Of a DNA stretch of 64,000 nucleotides, positions 12,553 through 23,653 are shown piece after piece. Each line of letters opens with the position of its first letter. Position 1 is the stretch's first letter. Source of the DNA: Eucalyptus grandis. Lineage: Eukaryota > Streptophyta > Magnoliopsida > Myrtales > Myrtaceae. The position numbers and the translations under genes are program-made. The DNA lies in NCBI RefSeq assembly GCF_016545825.1, contig NC_052614.1, positions 22,896,559 to 22,960,558 of the forward strand, given 5' to 3'. The notes below the pieces were generated by a model that made no database searches, was not told where the DNA came from, and saw only the letters and a list, made by a program, of their open reading frames with translations.

Positions 12553-12935
12553 ATTGTATTCAAGTAGTTCACAATGAAGCACTTTGAATGACTTTCAGGA
12601 TTGGTATATAAGACTTAAATTCCTCTTGCATCAAAAGTTGCAACCTGTTTGTTAATTGGTAGTTGAACTCTCATACCATGTTGCCTAATTGAATTTTTCT
12701 TATCCAAACGCTCTAAAAAGTTTTTAAAGCCATGTCCATGTCATCCATAATATCTTCAACAACAAGAAGTTTGAAATATGATATCAATCCATAATATGCT
12801 AATATATGGAGGTGTACAAAAATGATTCTTAAAGTATTAGGATTTATTCCTAGACATATTTACTACTATGGTCTCATTAGATAAACAATAAAAATTATAC
12901 TTACCACGTATTTGAACTCTTGTTACACTTGATAG

Positions 12936-14028
12936 GTATGAGGGAGAATTGGTAAAATCGATTGTCCGGAAAGTGTTAAGCGAGTTGAAAAAAAGTTCGA
13001 GTTGGATATTCCTGAGAATTTGGTTGGAATTAACAGTCATGTGGAGAATGTTATGGAATTTGTAGATAAAAGTCCTTGTGACACCCTATTTGTTGGCATC
13101 CATGGAATGTGAGGTATTGGCAAGACAACTCTTGCTAAAACCATCTACAACAAGCTCTTAAATAAATTTGAGTATCGTAGCTTCATTGCTGATATTAGGG
13201 AATCGTGGGAGCATTTTGGCATTCATTGCTTACAAAATCAGTTAATTGTTGATATATTGAAGCAAGACAATCAAGCACGTAATAAGGATGAAGGGATTAA
13301 GATCCTCTCATCAATGCTTAAAGGTAAGAAAGTCCTCATTCTTCTTGATGATGTAGATGATTATGATCAGCTGAAAGCTTTGGCTGGAAATCATCATTGG
13401 TTTTCTTCGGGAAGTAGGATCGTTATTACCACCAGAAACAAGAGTATTCTTGACAATGCTCAAGTTAACTACAACTATGAACATGAGGAATTGGATAGGG
13501 AAAGTTCTTTGATTCTATTTAATAGACATGCATTTCGAAAGGACTCTCCTCCAAGTGAATTTGAAGACCTCACTTATGATGTTGTGTCCACCACTGGAGG
13601 GCTTCCCTTATCTCTTGAGTATCTAGGTTCATATTTGTGCGGACAAAAGCCAATTCTATGGAGGGATACGATAAAAAAGTTAAGAAAAGTCCCTCATAAG
13701 AAAGTGCAAGAAAAGTTAAGGATAAGTTATGAAGCATTGGATTATAGACAAAAACAAATATTTTGGATATCGCTTGCTTTTTCATTGGGACCAACAAAGA
13801 ATTGCATCCTACATGTGGGACGCTTGTGACTTTTTCCCACAGGAGGGAATTGAAGTATTGAAGTTTATGTCATTAATAAAAGTTGGAGATAATCATGAGC
13901 TCATAATGCATGATCAATTGAGAGATCTTGGTAGGGAAATTGTCCGCGAGGAAAACGAGCAAGGACCTCAGTACCGTAGTAGGTTATGGGACTCGAGGGA
14001 AGTCCGGGAAGTGCTTAAGGCAAATGAG
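12936..14028 (+). pseudogene. TNL exon 2: NB-ARC domain
   Basis: Motifs in order: linker GELVKSIVRKVLSELKK, then a one-base shift in the A-run 12988-12994 and ELDIPENLVGINSHVENV. The P-loop follows as GIHGM-stop-GIGKTTLAKT, with TGA at 13110-13112 where Gly is expected. Next come RNBS-A (FEYRSFIADIRE), Walker B KKVLILLDDVDDYDQLKAL, RNBS-B GSRIVITTRN and GLPLSLEYLGSYL (usually GLPLAL). RNBS-D is reached only after shifts at 13761-13764 (TTTT for TTTTT) and 13804 (single G for GG). The MHD motif is intact in MHDQLRDLGREIVREE. The exon ends AAATGAG before gtatgc. Length and order match a complete NB-ARC, so the gene was full length before disruption. Confidence 0.85.
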
Positions 14029-17000
14029 GTATGCGTTTCTCTTCTTTTGCCCTCTCAATCCATGTTCTAGTGTCAGATTGATATTGGTCTTGTACATAGT
14101 GCTTGCTCTAGCGAGCAGAAAACAGTCTAATATTATTGCCCCTACGTCGTTTCATTGACATGATTTGAATGTATGAGGTTGCTCTTTCTTAATAAGCATT
14201 GCACCTTATCTGAGATTTTTCCTGAACAAGTGTGCATTCAAAAGTTACTTCCAAGTACGAGGTATTTTCAAATTTATTAGATACTTGATAGAGTTATTCT
14301 ATATTGACAAAATCCTGAACTTCTAAAATTGATTCAGTTACATCCTTGACACATGCAATAATAACTTTGACTATGCTACTGTAAACCATAACTTCCTTAG
14401 GATATATAAATCATAAAATTCTACTCTCTAGGTGTTGGAATTGATATAGTAGGAGCAGCCACGCCCGCATTTCTCATGAAATTTCAATCATTATACCGTA
14501 TTTGAGAATGGAAGGGATAATTATTTTATGTAATATTAAGTTAGTAATTCCTTTTACCAAAATTCACATAATAAGGACTGATTTAAAACTTACCGAACAT
14601 ATAATTAATAGAATATGAACATAATGTATGCAGACATATATGACATTAAGCGTATTTGATGCAATGACTATTAAAAGAGAAATGTCTTATTTATTTCATA
14701 TAAAAAGTCCCAGAGGTAATTACTCTAAAATTCTATTTTGTACATAATTATGTGATTGTATTGTATGTGTGAAATTAATCGTAGTTTTGACTCTTAATAT
14801 TATTAGTTCATCATTTGTTTGACTCGGAGTTTTTTGTTTTTTGTTTTTTTCGGTAGAAGGTAAGATTTGTTTGACTCGGAGTTGTTGCTCAAAGTAGCAC
14901 ATATTGGCATTTTCAACGTGCAACCTATATGTAATCTCAAAAGCTGATTCCTATGTTATCATATTAAAGCCAATGTGCATTTGTCATGTCTTCGTATTAC
15001 ATCATAAAATAAACTGAACTAACTAAAAGAAAAATGAATATGATGTATATTTAAATCTAGATAACTTTGGTATTAATGGCTTTCCAAACTAAAAAGGTAC
15101 ATCATTGGTCGTAATTATTTCAAAATTCTTGCTGGGTTCATTTTTCTTCTTCATTCATGGTACTATCATTACTCAAAATTAAAGTGGTTGAGAAAGCTGA
15201 TACAAATATTCTTCTAAGTTGATTCCTACATCTGATCAATATTTAAAGTTATTGTCATGTATGTCATCGAAAATAGTCAATCTTGATATTCGTCATGTGA
15301 AGTGCGAAGCATGGACAAGAGCACTAGCACGACTTACAAAATAAACCAAAAACAAAAGACATTCAAAGCATAATTAGAACACATTTATAACTCATTCCTT
15401 GGACATTAGTGAATGAACTGCCAAGTGAAAAATAGGGCAGCCTTTTGCACCCGCGACAATAATAACACAACCTAACATATCCTAAGAGGAAGCCCAATCA
15501 AGCACGTGGGCTGAAAATAACACCACCTTTCGAACATCCCAGGGAAAAGCTCAGCCCTTCTTCACTCGCGGTACAAAAATGACACCTATTACAAAGTCTA
15601 CCTATTCCCCTCTCACCTTAAATAGACACGAAACCCTACGTGGCTCATTGGGCTGATATGCACAATGAACCATTTTAATTATAAGGATTTTTGTTTTTTT
15701 AACGTAACGCTAAAATTTGATAACAAAGATTATACACTAATTTTGTTGACAAAGGTCATAAATGAAAAAAAAAAAAAAAAACAACATCGTACTTCTGTGC
15801 TGGTCGGCTGGTCGATGTGGCTCGCTACGTACGTCAACACAGTGAGCCATGTAGGATATCAGTGGCAATTTAATGAATGTAATTTACAATAGGTGTCGGT
15901 TTTGTTCCACGGCTAAAAGGCTGGGCTTTGTTCCATGTTAACATGTCCCCGACACAAAAGATTGGTTTTTTTTTCTTCTGGGACATTTGAAAGATTGTGT
16001 TACTTTTGTCTCAAGTACAAATAGTTGGGCTTGTTTTAGGAAATTGGCCACGGGTGTCACTCAAACTCCATTGATCCATTATAAAAGATGAAAAAAAAAT
16101 ACTTGAAAATAAACAATTTTGACGACAGATAGATTTCTTCACATTTTGAGAGGGAATTTTCGCATGGAAATGACTAATCACAGTGTGATTACTTCTCTTG
16201 GAGGTTGCTTCCTTTTTTTTTTTTTTTTTTTATAATTACTCTTCTCATGGTTTTCTTTTAGGTATAAGATATAATTCCTTCTCCACTAATTATGTCATTC
16301 ACCTTTAAGTATTTATGAAATCTTAAGCAACATTGTCAAATACGATAAGAAATTTTCTGTTTGAATAAACTGACATGGATTTGCGAATCCATGAATTTTT
16401 TGTGCTTCTTAACTTCTTATGCGTAAGTGATTTTTCTTGGTGAAAGCTTGTTGCACGTTTGATTCGCCGGAATAACTATTATATTTTTAATTCATTAAAA
16501 TCGAAGTAATTTTTCATTCCTTTGATTCAAAGGGTAGATTTGAAATAGCTGTTCTCTCAAAATCAGGACTAGCTATTCCTAGGGGCCAAGGAGTTACTAG
16601 CTATTCCATGTAGCCAACAATAGGTTCAATTTTTTAATAATTAGTTGTATTCAAATTAATCAAAGTTAATAAATTAGGACTGTTTATTATATTTATTATA
16701 ATTTTTAGAACAATTATATTTATTATACTTGAATATTTCAATTTCTGATTGATTTATAATATAGCCAATTGAGATCTAGAAATAAATAATAATTTATGCT
16801 AGTATGATAAGTTATAGAGAGCATAAATATAATAAATGTTCTTATCTTAGTTGCTTATAATTGAGATTAATTAATTATTGATAATAATTCAAGTTTCTAT
16901 TAATAAAATAAAAACTACATATGATATTAAAGTAACTACTATCACAAGCCTAGTCACTTACAATTAGTCATTACTCCATTGGAAAAAACAAAAATGAGTA

Positions 17001-17570
17001 TATGTTATATTTTTATCAATTGTAAGTAACACAGCTAAGTAATAATATACACGAAATTTAAACATAAGAAAATATGGAAAAGAAAAGAAGGACTTCATAA
17101 GGATAATTTTTTTTTTTTTTTTTTTTTTTTATATTAAGAGAATTACTTTGCCAATTGTCACAATTATCACAATAACTTTCAATTTTGCGCATTGTAATTT
17201 AATTAGAAGAAAGAAGGCTACATACCAAGAAAGAAGAGGATTTACAAGTTGTGAAGTTTTACCCTATAGGTAGATCAAAGGGTAATATTACGTTTATAAT
17301 GGGTATAAGAAACTATAAACTATTATACATGATAAGATAAAACTCAAGGACATTATAATTCTTTTAAGATCTAAGTACTTATGGCCAAATTTCAAAATCG
17401 GAATTGACATCTTTCACTTTGTTAGCCTTTATAGATACTGTTCATCTGTCAAAAAGGATTTGCTAGTCTCTGAAGAGATCGATGCATAATAATAGCAAAA
17501 TGAACAAATGATATTTGATGACTTAAGTTGGATATAAATAGTATTAATGAATGTTGATTCCTATTAATAG
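14029..17570. other. TNL intron 2 with AT-rich filler
   Basis: The intron is bounded by GT at 14029-14030 and AG at 17569-17570. It is AT-rich, with a long A-run near 15768 and T-runs near 16212 and 17108. Apart from the inverted-repeat element at about 15430-16060 I see no coding or mobile-element signature. Confidence 0.7.
15430..16060. mobile_element. Inverted-repeat (MITE-like) element in TNL intron 2
   Basis: A left arm (about 15434-15600) with blocks such as AATAACACAACC, AAAGCTCAGCCCTT and ACAAAAATGACACCTATT pairs with the complement of 15890-16060. That complement reads AATAACACAATC, AAAGCCCAGCCTTTTAG and ACAAAACCGACACCTATT. The arms are about 165 bp and flank a short, AT-rich middle with an A-run. 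Exact termini and target duplication were not resolved, so the superfamily is unknown. Confidence 0.5.
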
Positions 17571-17863
17571 GGAACAAAAAAGATTGAGGCCATTTGTCTT
17601 AGCTCCGGCGAAACCATTGACCAAGGCAACAATATTCTTATGGGAAAACAATTCAAGAAGTTAAGGAATTTAAGATTCCTTGATGCGAGTGGAGCACATT
17701 TTAATGGAGATTTTGAGAACTGGACTAAGAAGTTAAAATGGCTTCGATGGCACAATTGTCCCTTGACTTTTGAGGCAAAAGAATTTCATGTAAAGGACTT
17801 AGTTGTACTCGAGTTGTCGAGAAGCAAGATTTCTAACAAATGGCGGGGTGGAATTTTGTTAAG
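17571..17863 (+). pseudogene. TNL exon 3: post-NB linker and first LRR part
   Basis: The exon starts directly after AG at 17569-17570 with GTKKIEAICLSSGETID, the usual start of TNL exon 3, and continues LRNLRFLDASGAHFNGD, LKWLRWHNCPLTF and VVLELSRSKISNKW. The frame near the end is WRGGILLR, but family members read WRGWN at this place. One G missing from the G-run at 17845-17848 accounts for that. A GT donor lies at 17864-17865. The exact phase to the next exon is uncertain by one base, possibly another small indel. Confidence 0.8.
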
Positions 17864-17974
17864 GTAAGATGGTTAAACAAGTATTTTCATTCTTTTTTTC
17901 TTATTGATTTCTGTTGAATCAAAATTACTTTTGGCTAACCCCTCCACAATTATTACATTTTTTATCGACGACAG

Positions 17975-20008
17975 AAAAGCTCAAGTTTCTCGACCTGACA
18001 CATTGTCAATCTTTGGAAGGAACTTTCTTCTTATCAGCTTTTAAGAACTTAGAGGTTCTTATCCTCGGAGGTTGTCGAAGTCTGAAGCAAATTGACTCTT
18101 CAATTGGAAACATGAAGGCTTTGGCACGCTTGAACTTGTCGGGATGTATTAGTCTTGAGGAGTTGCCGGCAGAAGTGACTAAATTAGAAGCGCTGGGGCT
18201 ACTTCGCCTAAGAAATTGTGGTCAGATTTCTTCCCTACCAGACAACATAGGGGCTATGCAAAATCTAGAAACTTTGGATGTTTTTGGGACTAGAATAAAG
18301 AAATTACCCAATGATATTAGAAGGCTGAGAAAGCTCAAAAATTAGAAGTTTTAAGGTGCTGGGAGCTTCAATGTCTGCCAGAGCTTCCTTCCGGCTTAAC
18401 ATATTTGAGTGTCACCTGTCAAAGTTTCAAAATGACTTCACTTTCCCACCTAACCGATCTCAAGCAACTGCACCTTCTTAACTACAAAATTCCCAAGTGC
18501 ATCTTGGAGCTCCCATCAACACTACTAGAGCTTTCAAAATATTCCCAACTAAATGTCGCAGAATCAAAATTACAAAGATCTCTAAATGCTCCCTTCAAGT
18601 TATATTTTTTGGAAGTCTTGTTTTGTGAAACAATGGACACACTAGATGTTTCACAATTAAACCATCTGAAGACATTATCTGCCCAGGGTTGTTGTAATAT
18701 ACATAAATTTCCTGGTGTTGACAAATTGAAATATTTGGAAAGCATGACCATCAAAGGGTCAATGGAAAGGTTTCCAAACTCCAAAGGCTTGAAGAAACTA
18801 GAAATTGAGAATTGCAATAGCTTAATTAAAATTCAAGGCCTCGATAGGTTAGAGTACTTGGAAGAGTTGTGCATCTCTAAGTGCACTTTAATTGAAAGGT
18901 TGGACCTTCCAAAATCGAAGGACATGAAAAGATTATGTGTTCAATATTGTGAAAGCTTAGTCAAAATTCATGACCTCGATAAGCTGCAACTCTTGGAAGA
19001 ATTATGTGTCGTTGGGTGTGCTTCAATTGAAAGGTTAGACCTTCCGAAGTTTGGGAGTCTAAAGATATTACATGTAGAAAATTGCAAATACTCAGTGGAA
19101 ATTCAAGGCCTTGATAAGTTGGACTTCTTGGCAAAGATATCTATTGCTGAGTGCACTTCACTCGAAAGGTTGAACCTTTCAAAACCCAAGCGTCTAAAGA
19201 TATTAAATGTTCAAAATTGCCAAAACTTAGTTGAAATTGAAGGCCTCAATTGGCTAGAATTCCTAGAAGAACTCTGTTTCGTCAAGTGTGCTTTAATTGA
19301 AAGGTTGGACCTTTCAAAATCGAAGTGCCTGAAGAAATTAAGTGCTCAATTTTGCCAAAACTTAGTTAAAATTCAAGGCCTTGATAAGCTGGAGTTGTTG
19401 GAGGAGTTATCTATTGTCGAGTACACTTCAATTGAAAGGTTGGACCTTACAAAATCTAAGTGCATGAAGAAATTAAGTGTTCAATCTTGCCAAAACTTAG
19501 TCGAAATTCAAGGCCTTGATAAGCTGGAGTTGTTAGAGAAGTTATCTACTGTCGGGTGCACTTCAATTGAAAGGTTGGACCTTTCAAAATCTAGGAGTCT
19601 GAAGATATTACATGTTCAATGTTGCAAAAACTTAATCGAAATTGAACATCTCAATATTTTAGGGTCCGTGAAAGAGTTATGTTTCTTTGCGTGTTCTTCA
19701 ATTAAAAGGCTAGACCTTCCAAAATCTAAGGATCTGGAAGGTACTAGATGCTCAATACGCAAAAACCTAGTTGAAATTTGAGGTCTCCAATGGTTGAAGT
19801 CATTGGAAAAGCTGAATATCTCGTGCACTTCAATCGAAAAGCTGGATCTTTCAAAATCCAAGGGTCTAAAGATGTTGATTGCTCAAATTGCAACAACCTA
19901 GTCGAAATTCTAGGTCTTGACAGGTTGGAATGTTTGGCTACAGTTAAATTGAAAGGCTCGACCATCCAAATACCCAAAGGTCTAAAGATATTTGGACAAG
20001 ATAACTAG
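17975..20008 (+). pseudogene. TNL exon 4: leucine-rich repeat domain
   Basis: The exon follows an AG at 17973-17974 and reads KLKFLDLTHCQSLEG, then LEVLILGGCRSLKQIDSSIG and several canonical LRRs. The frame breaks at the A-run 18337-18341 (AAAAA where AAAAAA is expected), then is open from 18405 to 19781. This open part encodes a highly regular 45-residue repeat. A TGA near 19780 and a one-base loss at 19885-19887 interrupt the last units. The final frame ends PKGLKIFGQDN-stop at 20008. The LRR region in this family decides recognition specificity. No C-terminal jelly-roll (C-JID) domain is recognisable after it. Confidence 0.8.
18775..19915 (+). repeat. 135-bp (45-residue) tandem array in the LRR exon
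   Basis: The block ATTGAAAGGTTGGACCTT recurs at 18891, 19026, 19161, 19296, 19431, 19566 and 19701, exactly 135 bp apart each time, and again at 19833 (132 bp, one codon short). Each unit encodes two LRRs with the pattern C-x-S-I-E-R-L-D-L-P-K-S then C-x-N-L-V-E-I-Q-G-L-D. The constant period and high similarity indicate expansion by unequal crossing-over rather than ancient LRR divergence. Confidence 0.9.
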
Positions 20009-21198
20009 GATGGGATGAGTCGGAATAATTGAGATGATCCACATTTCCTAACAAAGGTACATAAAGTATGGAAGCTCCCTCTTTCTCTTTTGAGATTTAC
20101 TGCCCAATTTCATATGTGTTTCTTGTTTGCATTATCTTTTAAGATTTGTTACATTTTCATTAGTATATCATGGTTAACAGTCTTATTATTTTCTTATTTG
20201 ATTTCAAGGAATCCAAAGGAGATGTTCCCGGAATAGGTTTGGAATAAAGAACCTTTGGTGGCACCGTTCACTAATTTGGCATCAGCTAATGATGTGCACC
20301 GTTCACTCATTTGGCCTTCCAATGATCAAGAATCTTTGGTGGCACCAATGCCTCGATTATGCCTAGTAGGCCTCAAGAGAGAAGGATATTAAAGGGAGGA
20401 GAACCTAAAAATGGATTCAAACCATCAAGACAAGGCACATAAACTACATACCATTTGTGCTTAAGCAAGGCCACAGCTCAAAAAATTGTGCCTTAGAACA
20501 AAAAAAAAAAGGTAAGGTTCATTCATTATGTGTTTCCAGTCTCTATTTGTGCCATTATTTTCTGACTTTTATTTTCTTAAGTGAATAGGATGAAGGGATA
20601 GTCAAATAAAGAAAAGCCAAGAAACTTGTCACAAAAATGCATCATATCAATGCCAAAGAAAAAGGCTAAGAGGTTAATAATTAATTACTAGTCTCATCTT
20701 TCTCTATTTTGCTCGGCACGCTTAATGGAAAGTTCTTCCTTTTGGCCTAAAGGTAGCATCATCTATTTTTCAAAAGGCCTTTAGGAAAGATTCCAATGGA
20801 TTGGATAACATCATATGATCTGGCTTTTCCTTTATAACAAGCGAGGATTCTGCAGTCATTTTCTCCTTTTCCTTTTCTTTCCTTTGGGATCATGCTTTCT
20901 CAAAGAAAAATGAACATCACCCAAACGGAAATTGAATTTCTTGGTATGCACCTTAACAAAGGTACATACTACCCAGGGCCTGCAAGACACTGACTCCGTC
21001 CTCCCTGGTTGTAAGTCTAGGCATTCATGGCTTTGAATTAAAGGTCAAAGTGGTTTTTTGCTAAAAGGCTGTCTCTAAAGGGCTTAAACGGGAGAGGTTC
21101 GCCCACTGTGGGAAGGACATTGCCATATGAGGTTTTCCAGGTTTTCAATGTGACTGCCATTTTGGATTTGCTTAACAATCTCTTGGGGGTATCTCCGC
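20009..21198 (+). other. TNL 3' flank, no recognised gene
   Basis: After the LRR stop there is a possible splice acceptor (TTTCAAG near 20210) and short imperfect direct repeats containing TTTGGTGGCACC near 20250 and 20335. A roughly 45-bp stretch at 20666-20714 (AAGAGGTTAATAATTAATTA) recurs in diverged form at 21472-21527. This may be 3' untranslated TNL sequence, but I see no domain. Confidence 0.35.
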
Positions 21199-21402
21199 TT
21201 GGCCAATCTTTTATCTTCTCAATCTTATACTTTTCATTGTGATGAAGAGTATCTCTTCATGATTGAACCATGTGTTCCTGAGTCAATTTCCGAGCCAGAT
21301 CCTAAAAAGCTTGTTCAATATTTCAAAAGTGATGGACATCCTGTCCATTACTACAAGGACCGGTATGGCCACTGTTTCTGGGATTGGTCAAATTTGGAGT
21401 AG
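21199..21402 (+). CDS. Short unrecognised open frame
   Basis: Sixty-seven codons with ordinary amino-acid composition and no low-complexity run, including CVPESISEPDPKKLVQYF and HYYKDRYGHCFWDWSNLE. I do not recognise the family. It lies between the TNL gene and the possible small gene at 21570-22060, and could be an exon of either or of a lost gene. No splice or promoter evidence is strong. Confidence 0.2.
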   Translation: MANLLSSQSYTFHCDEEYLFMIEPCVPESISEPDPKKLVQYFKSDGHPVHYYKDRYGHCFWDWSNLE

Positions 21403-21569
21403 ATGTGGGCCTTGGATAATCTAGTAAAGAGGAAATTTTTGGAGGGTAAATGAAATTTGTCATCTTGGAGAAAAATTAAGAGGTTGATAATTAATTACCA
21501 ATCTCATCTTTCCTTCTCAATCCTGCCATTAATTCATTTCATATTGTACTAATAACTTCATCAATATTC

Positions 21570-22060
21570 ATGGCCGATCCTCCTGACCAAGATATGGAAT
21601 CAAACCTTTATGAACCAGAAGTTGTTCAGCCAAGCAATCCCTCCCAACACATGTCTGCTATATCAAAACAGTAACACGTGCCTTTTACTTTCAAGTAACC
21701 GACTACGTACTTGAATGATTGTAAGTGTCAATTTAGTTTGACTACTTTCTTGTTTTTAATAGCATGGAAATGCCAATAACGTTGTGGTCAATGCTAAGGA
21801 GGTAGGTAGCACTTCTCACAAATTTGCCACCGCAATGAGATTAAAGGTACTACTTTATGGTCATAAATGTCTTGTTGGTGAAGAGTTGTAATTTGATTTT
21901 ATGTGATTGTATGTGTTTCTTTTTGTCCCACAGCCAAAGGAAGACATCATGAAAAAAAAAAGAAGCAAGAGAAGCGGAAAAAAATAGTGGACCATTTGAA
22001 CAGCATTGTTAGTGTTGAATCAACAAGATCTGCAAGACACGAGAAATTTGATAGGAAGTA
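21570..22060 (+). CDS. Possible small three-exon gene of unknown function
   Basis: The ATG at 21570 opens MADPPDQDMESNLYEPEVV and runs to a GT donor inside CAGTAA near 21666. After an AG acceptor at 21759-21760, a hydrophilic frame HGNANNVVVNAKEVGS continues to LK before gtacta near 21845. After the AG near 21933 it reads PKEDIM, a long A-run (10 A), then, one base shifted, KIVDHLNSIVSV and RHEKFDRK-stop. Both joins would be in phase if one A had been lost from each of two A-runs, the same lesion type as elsewhere in the window. I do not recognise the product. It is small, charged and has no membrane segment. Confidence 0.25.
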
Positions 22061-22179
22061 GCTGTATTTTTCTTTTTCAGTAAAAAAAAAAAAGTCTTCT
22101 TTCATTGCTTCAAGTGAAACCTCCGGTAAAAGATACTTCGGCCCTCGAACAAACAAGATCCCAAAGAATTATGAGAGGA

Positions 22180-23365
22180 TTAGTAGTCCAACAAAAAGGA
22201 AAGCCTTGTCAATCTAATTCGCCACTTGATTTCTTCTCTTCCACGTTGGACTATTTGAAATTACTTAAAACGGCCATCAATCTCTTGCATTCGGTGATAA
22301 GTGGGGCCACCTCCCTCTCATATTGTGATACGTAAGTACGCTTGTTACTTTCAGATAGTCAAACTCCAAAGTGAGAGAGAGAATGAAGGGCTTCTGGACT
22401 AGCATGGCTTTCAATTTGCTCGGACTTCCTTCCCGAAACCAACCACCACTCTCCTAGCTTCGTCTCCGCATACCCCAGCAACACTTCCCGTAGTTTGTCC
22501 GTCCATTAGAGACCTGCCAACGTTGATCTTCAGCCAACCCCTTCTCGATGGGTTTCACATCTCGGGTAAGAGTTCCTGCTGCCGTGTTCGTTTTTGCTTT
22601 CTATAGTTCCATCTCTCAAAGTTCTTTTGTGCAACCATGGTCGCTTCCGCTATGCTACTCTAACCTGGTTTTTGGTGGCGCAAGATGAAATGGTTCCAAG
22701 CCTTCCAAATGTTCCAGAGAACCCTGCTACTAAATCTAGTGAAGGTGAGTTTGTATTTGAGTTATCTCATTGTAGAATCCTCTCCTCCATGCGACTGAGC
22801 TCCTTGCCCGTGATTCTGATATCTAATTTTGGGTGATTCCAGACCTCACGAGTCCAGTCGCATCATAGAAAAATATGCTCAACTGTTTCTTGGGTCCTTT
22901 GGCACGCGTTCCAGTAAAGAGCCTCATTTTTGTGTTAACATTCATGTTCCAAATCAATTTCCATTGCTATCTGGGTGCTTGATATGAGGATGTTAGTTGT
23001 TCTGCTTGCTGCTTTGTTTCTGTTGACATTATGTGATGGTAGGCACTTTTCACTGAGTTAGAGCTTGAGGTTGTGCATGTCAAAACCATCTTGTCTTTGT
23101 CCATGGTTGAGCTGATGGGAATAGCTAGGGTTTCGTTCGCAGTTCTTTCATCATATATCCCATTAATCATATGCTCTTTCCACTTGAATTCCTCTTTGTC
23201 AATTAAGCCTGCCACTAATTGGGGGGCTGCCTCGCCACCAATGACTCCAGATCTTAGCCAATTATCTTTTCTTATTCTGATTTCAGTCCCGTCTCCTACC
23301 GACCATCTCATGCATTTGAAACGTGATCCCTTCCTGTCAAGATACTTTGCCATCCCCAAGACCAA
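22180..23365 (-). pseudogene. LINE ORF2 C-terminus: zf-RVT and RNase H-like region
   Basis: The minus-strand frame begins MAKYLDRKGSRFKCMRWSVG, then GTEIRIRKDNWL, the conserved start of the zf-RVT region that follows plant LINE reverse transcriptases. Downstream, in other frames, GWLKINV and AGVCGDEARRVVVGFGKEV match the plant RVT_3 RNase H fold. They are followed by EVAPLITECKRLMAVLSNF, the usual helix after it. Several frame changes and stops intervene. RNase H-like tails are common in plant L1-clade LINEs. Confidence 0.7.
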
Positions 23366-23653
23366 CAGGAGCCCCTTCGCAGCACTCTAGAAGTCGCTAT
23401 TTGGGAAATAAAGACCTTTCATAACCTTAACCCATAGACTATATCAAGCTTGAGAAATTCGCCATGCATTCTGCCTGACCTTGTTGAAATTAATTAGATC
23501 TCTGAACCCCATTCCACCATCTTTTCTTCTCTTCATTACATCCCATCTCTTCTAGTGAATTCCTGATTTGAATTCACCATTTTCCCCACCAAAATGAAGC
23601 AACTTTCTGTTCCTATGGCATGACAAATGGATAGTGGAACTTTGAAGGATAGC

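Larger units (their letters stand above)
8059..20008 (+). pseudogene. TIR-NB-ARC-LRR (TNL) resistance gene, disrupted
   Basis: Four exons in the usual TNL order: TIR (8059-8638), NB-ARC (12936-14028), linker/first LRR part (17571-17863) and LRR (about 17975-20008, ending in TAG). Family members are intracellular immune receptors: the NB-ARC switch senses pathogen effectors via the LRR, and the TIR domain makes nucleotide signals. Exon-intron boundaries have GT donors and AG acceptors, and the phases agree at 8638/12936 and 14028/17571. The frame is broken at 8138-8141, 8251-8255, 8336, 12988-12994, 13761, 13804, 17845, 18337 and 19885, with a TGA in the P-loop (13110-13112) and another at about 19780. 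Nearly all shifts are single-base losses in homopolymers, so part of the damage could be consensus error. Intron 1 (4.3 kb) holds a 3.2-kb LTR-type insertion. Confidence 0.85.
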
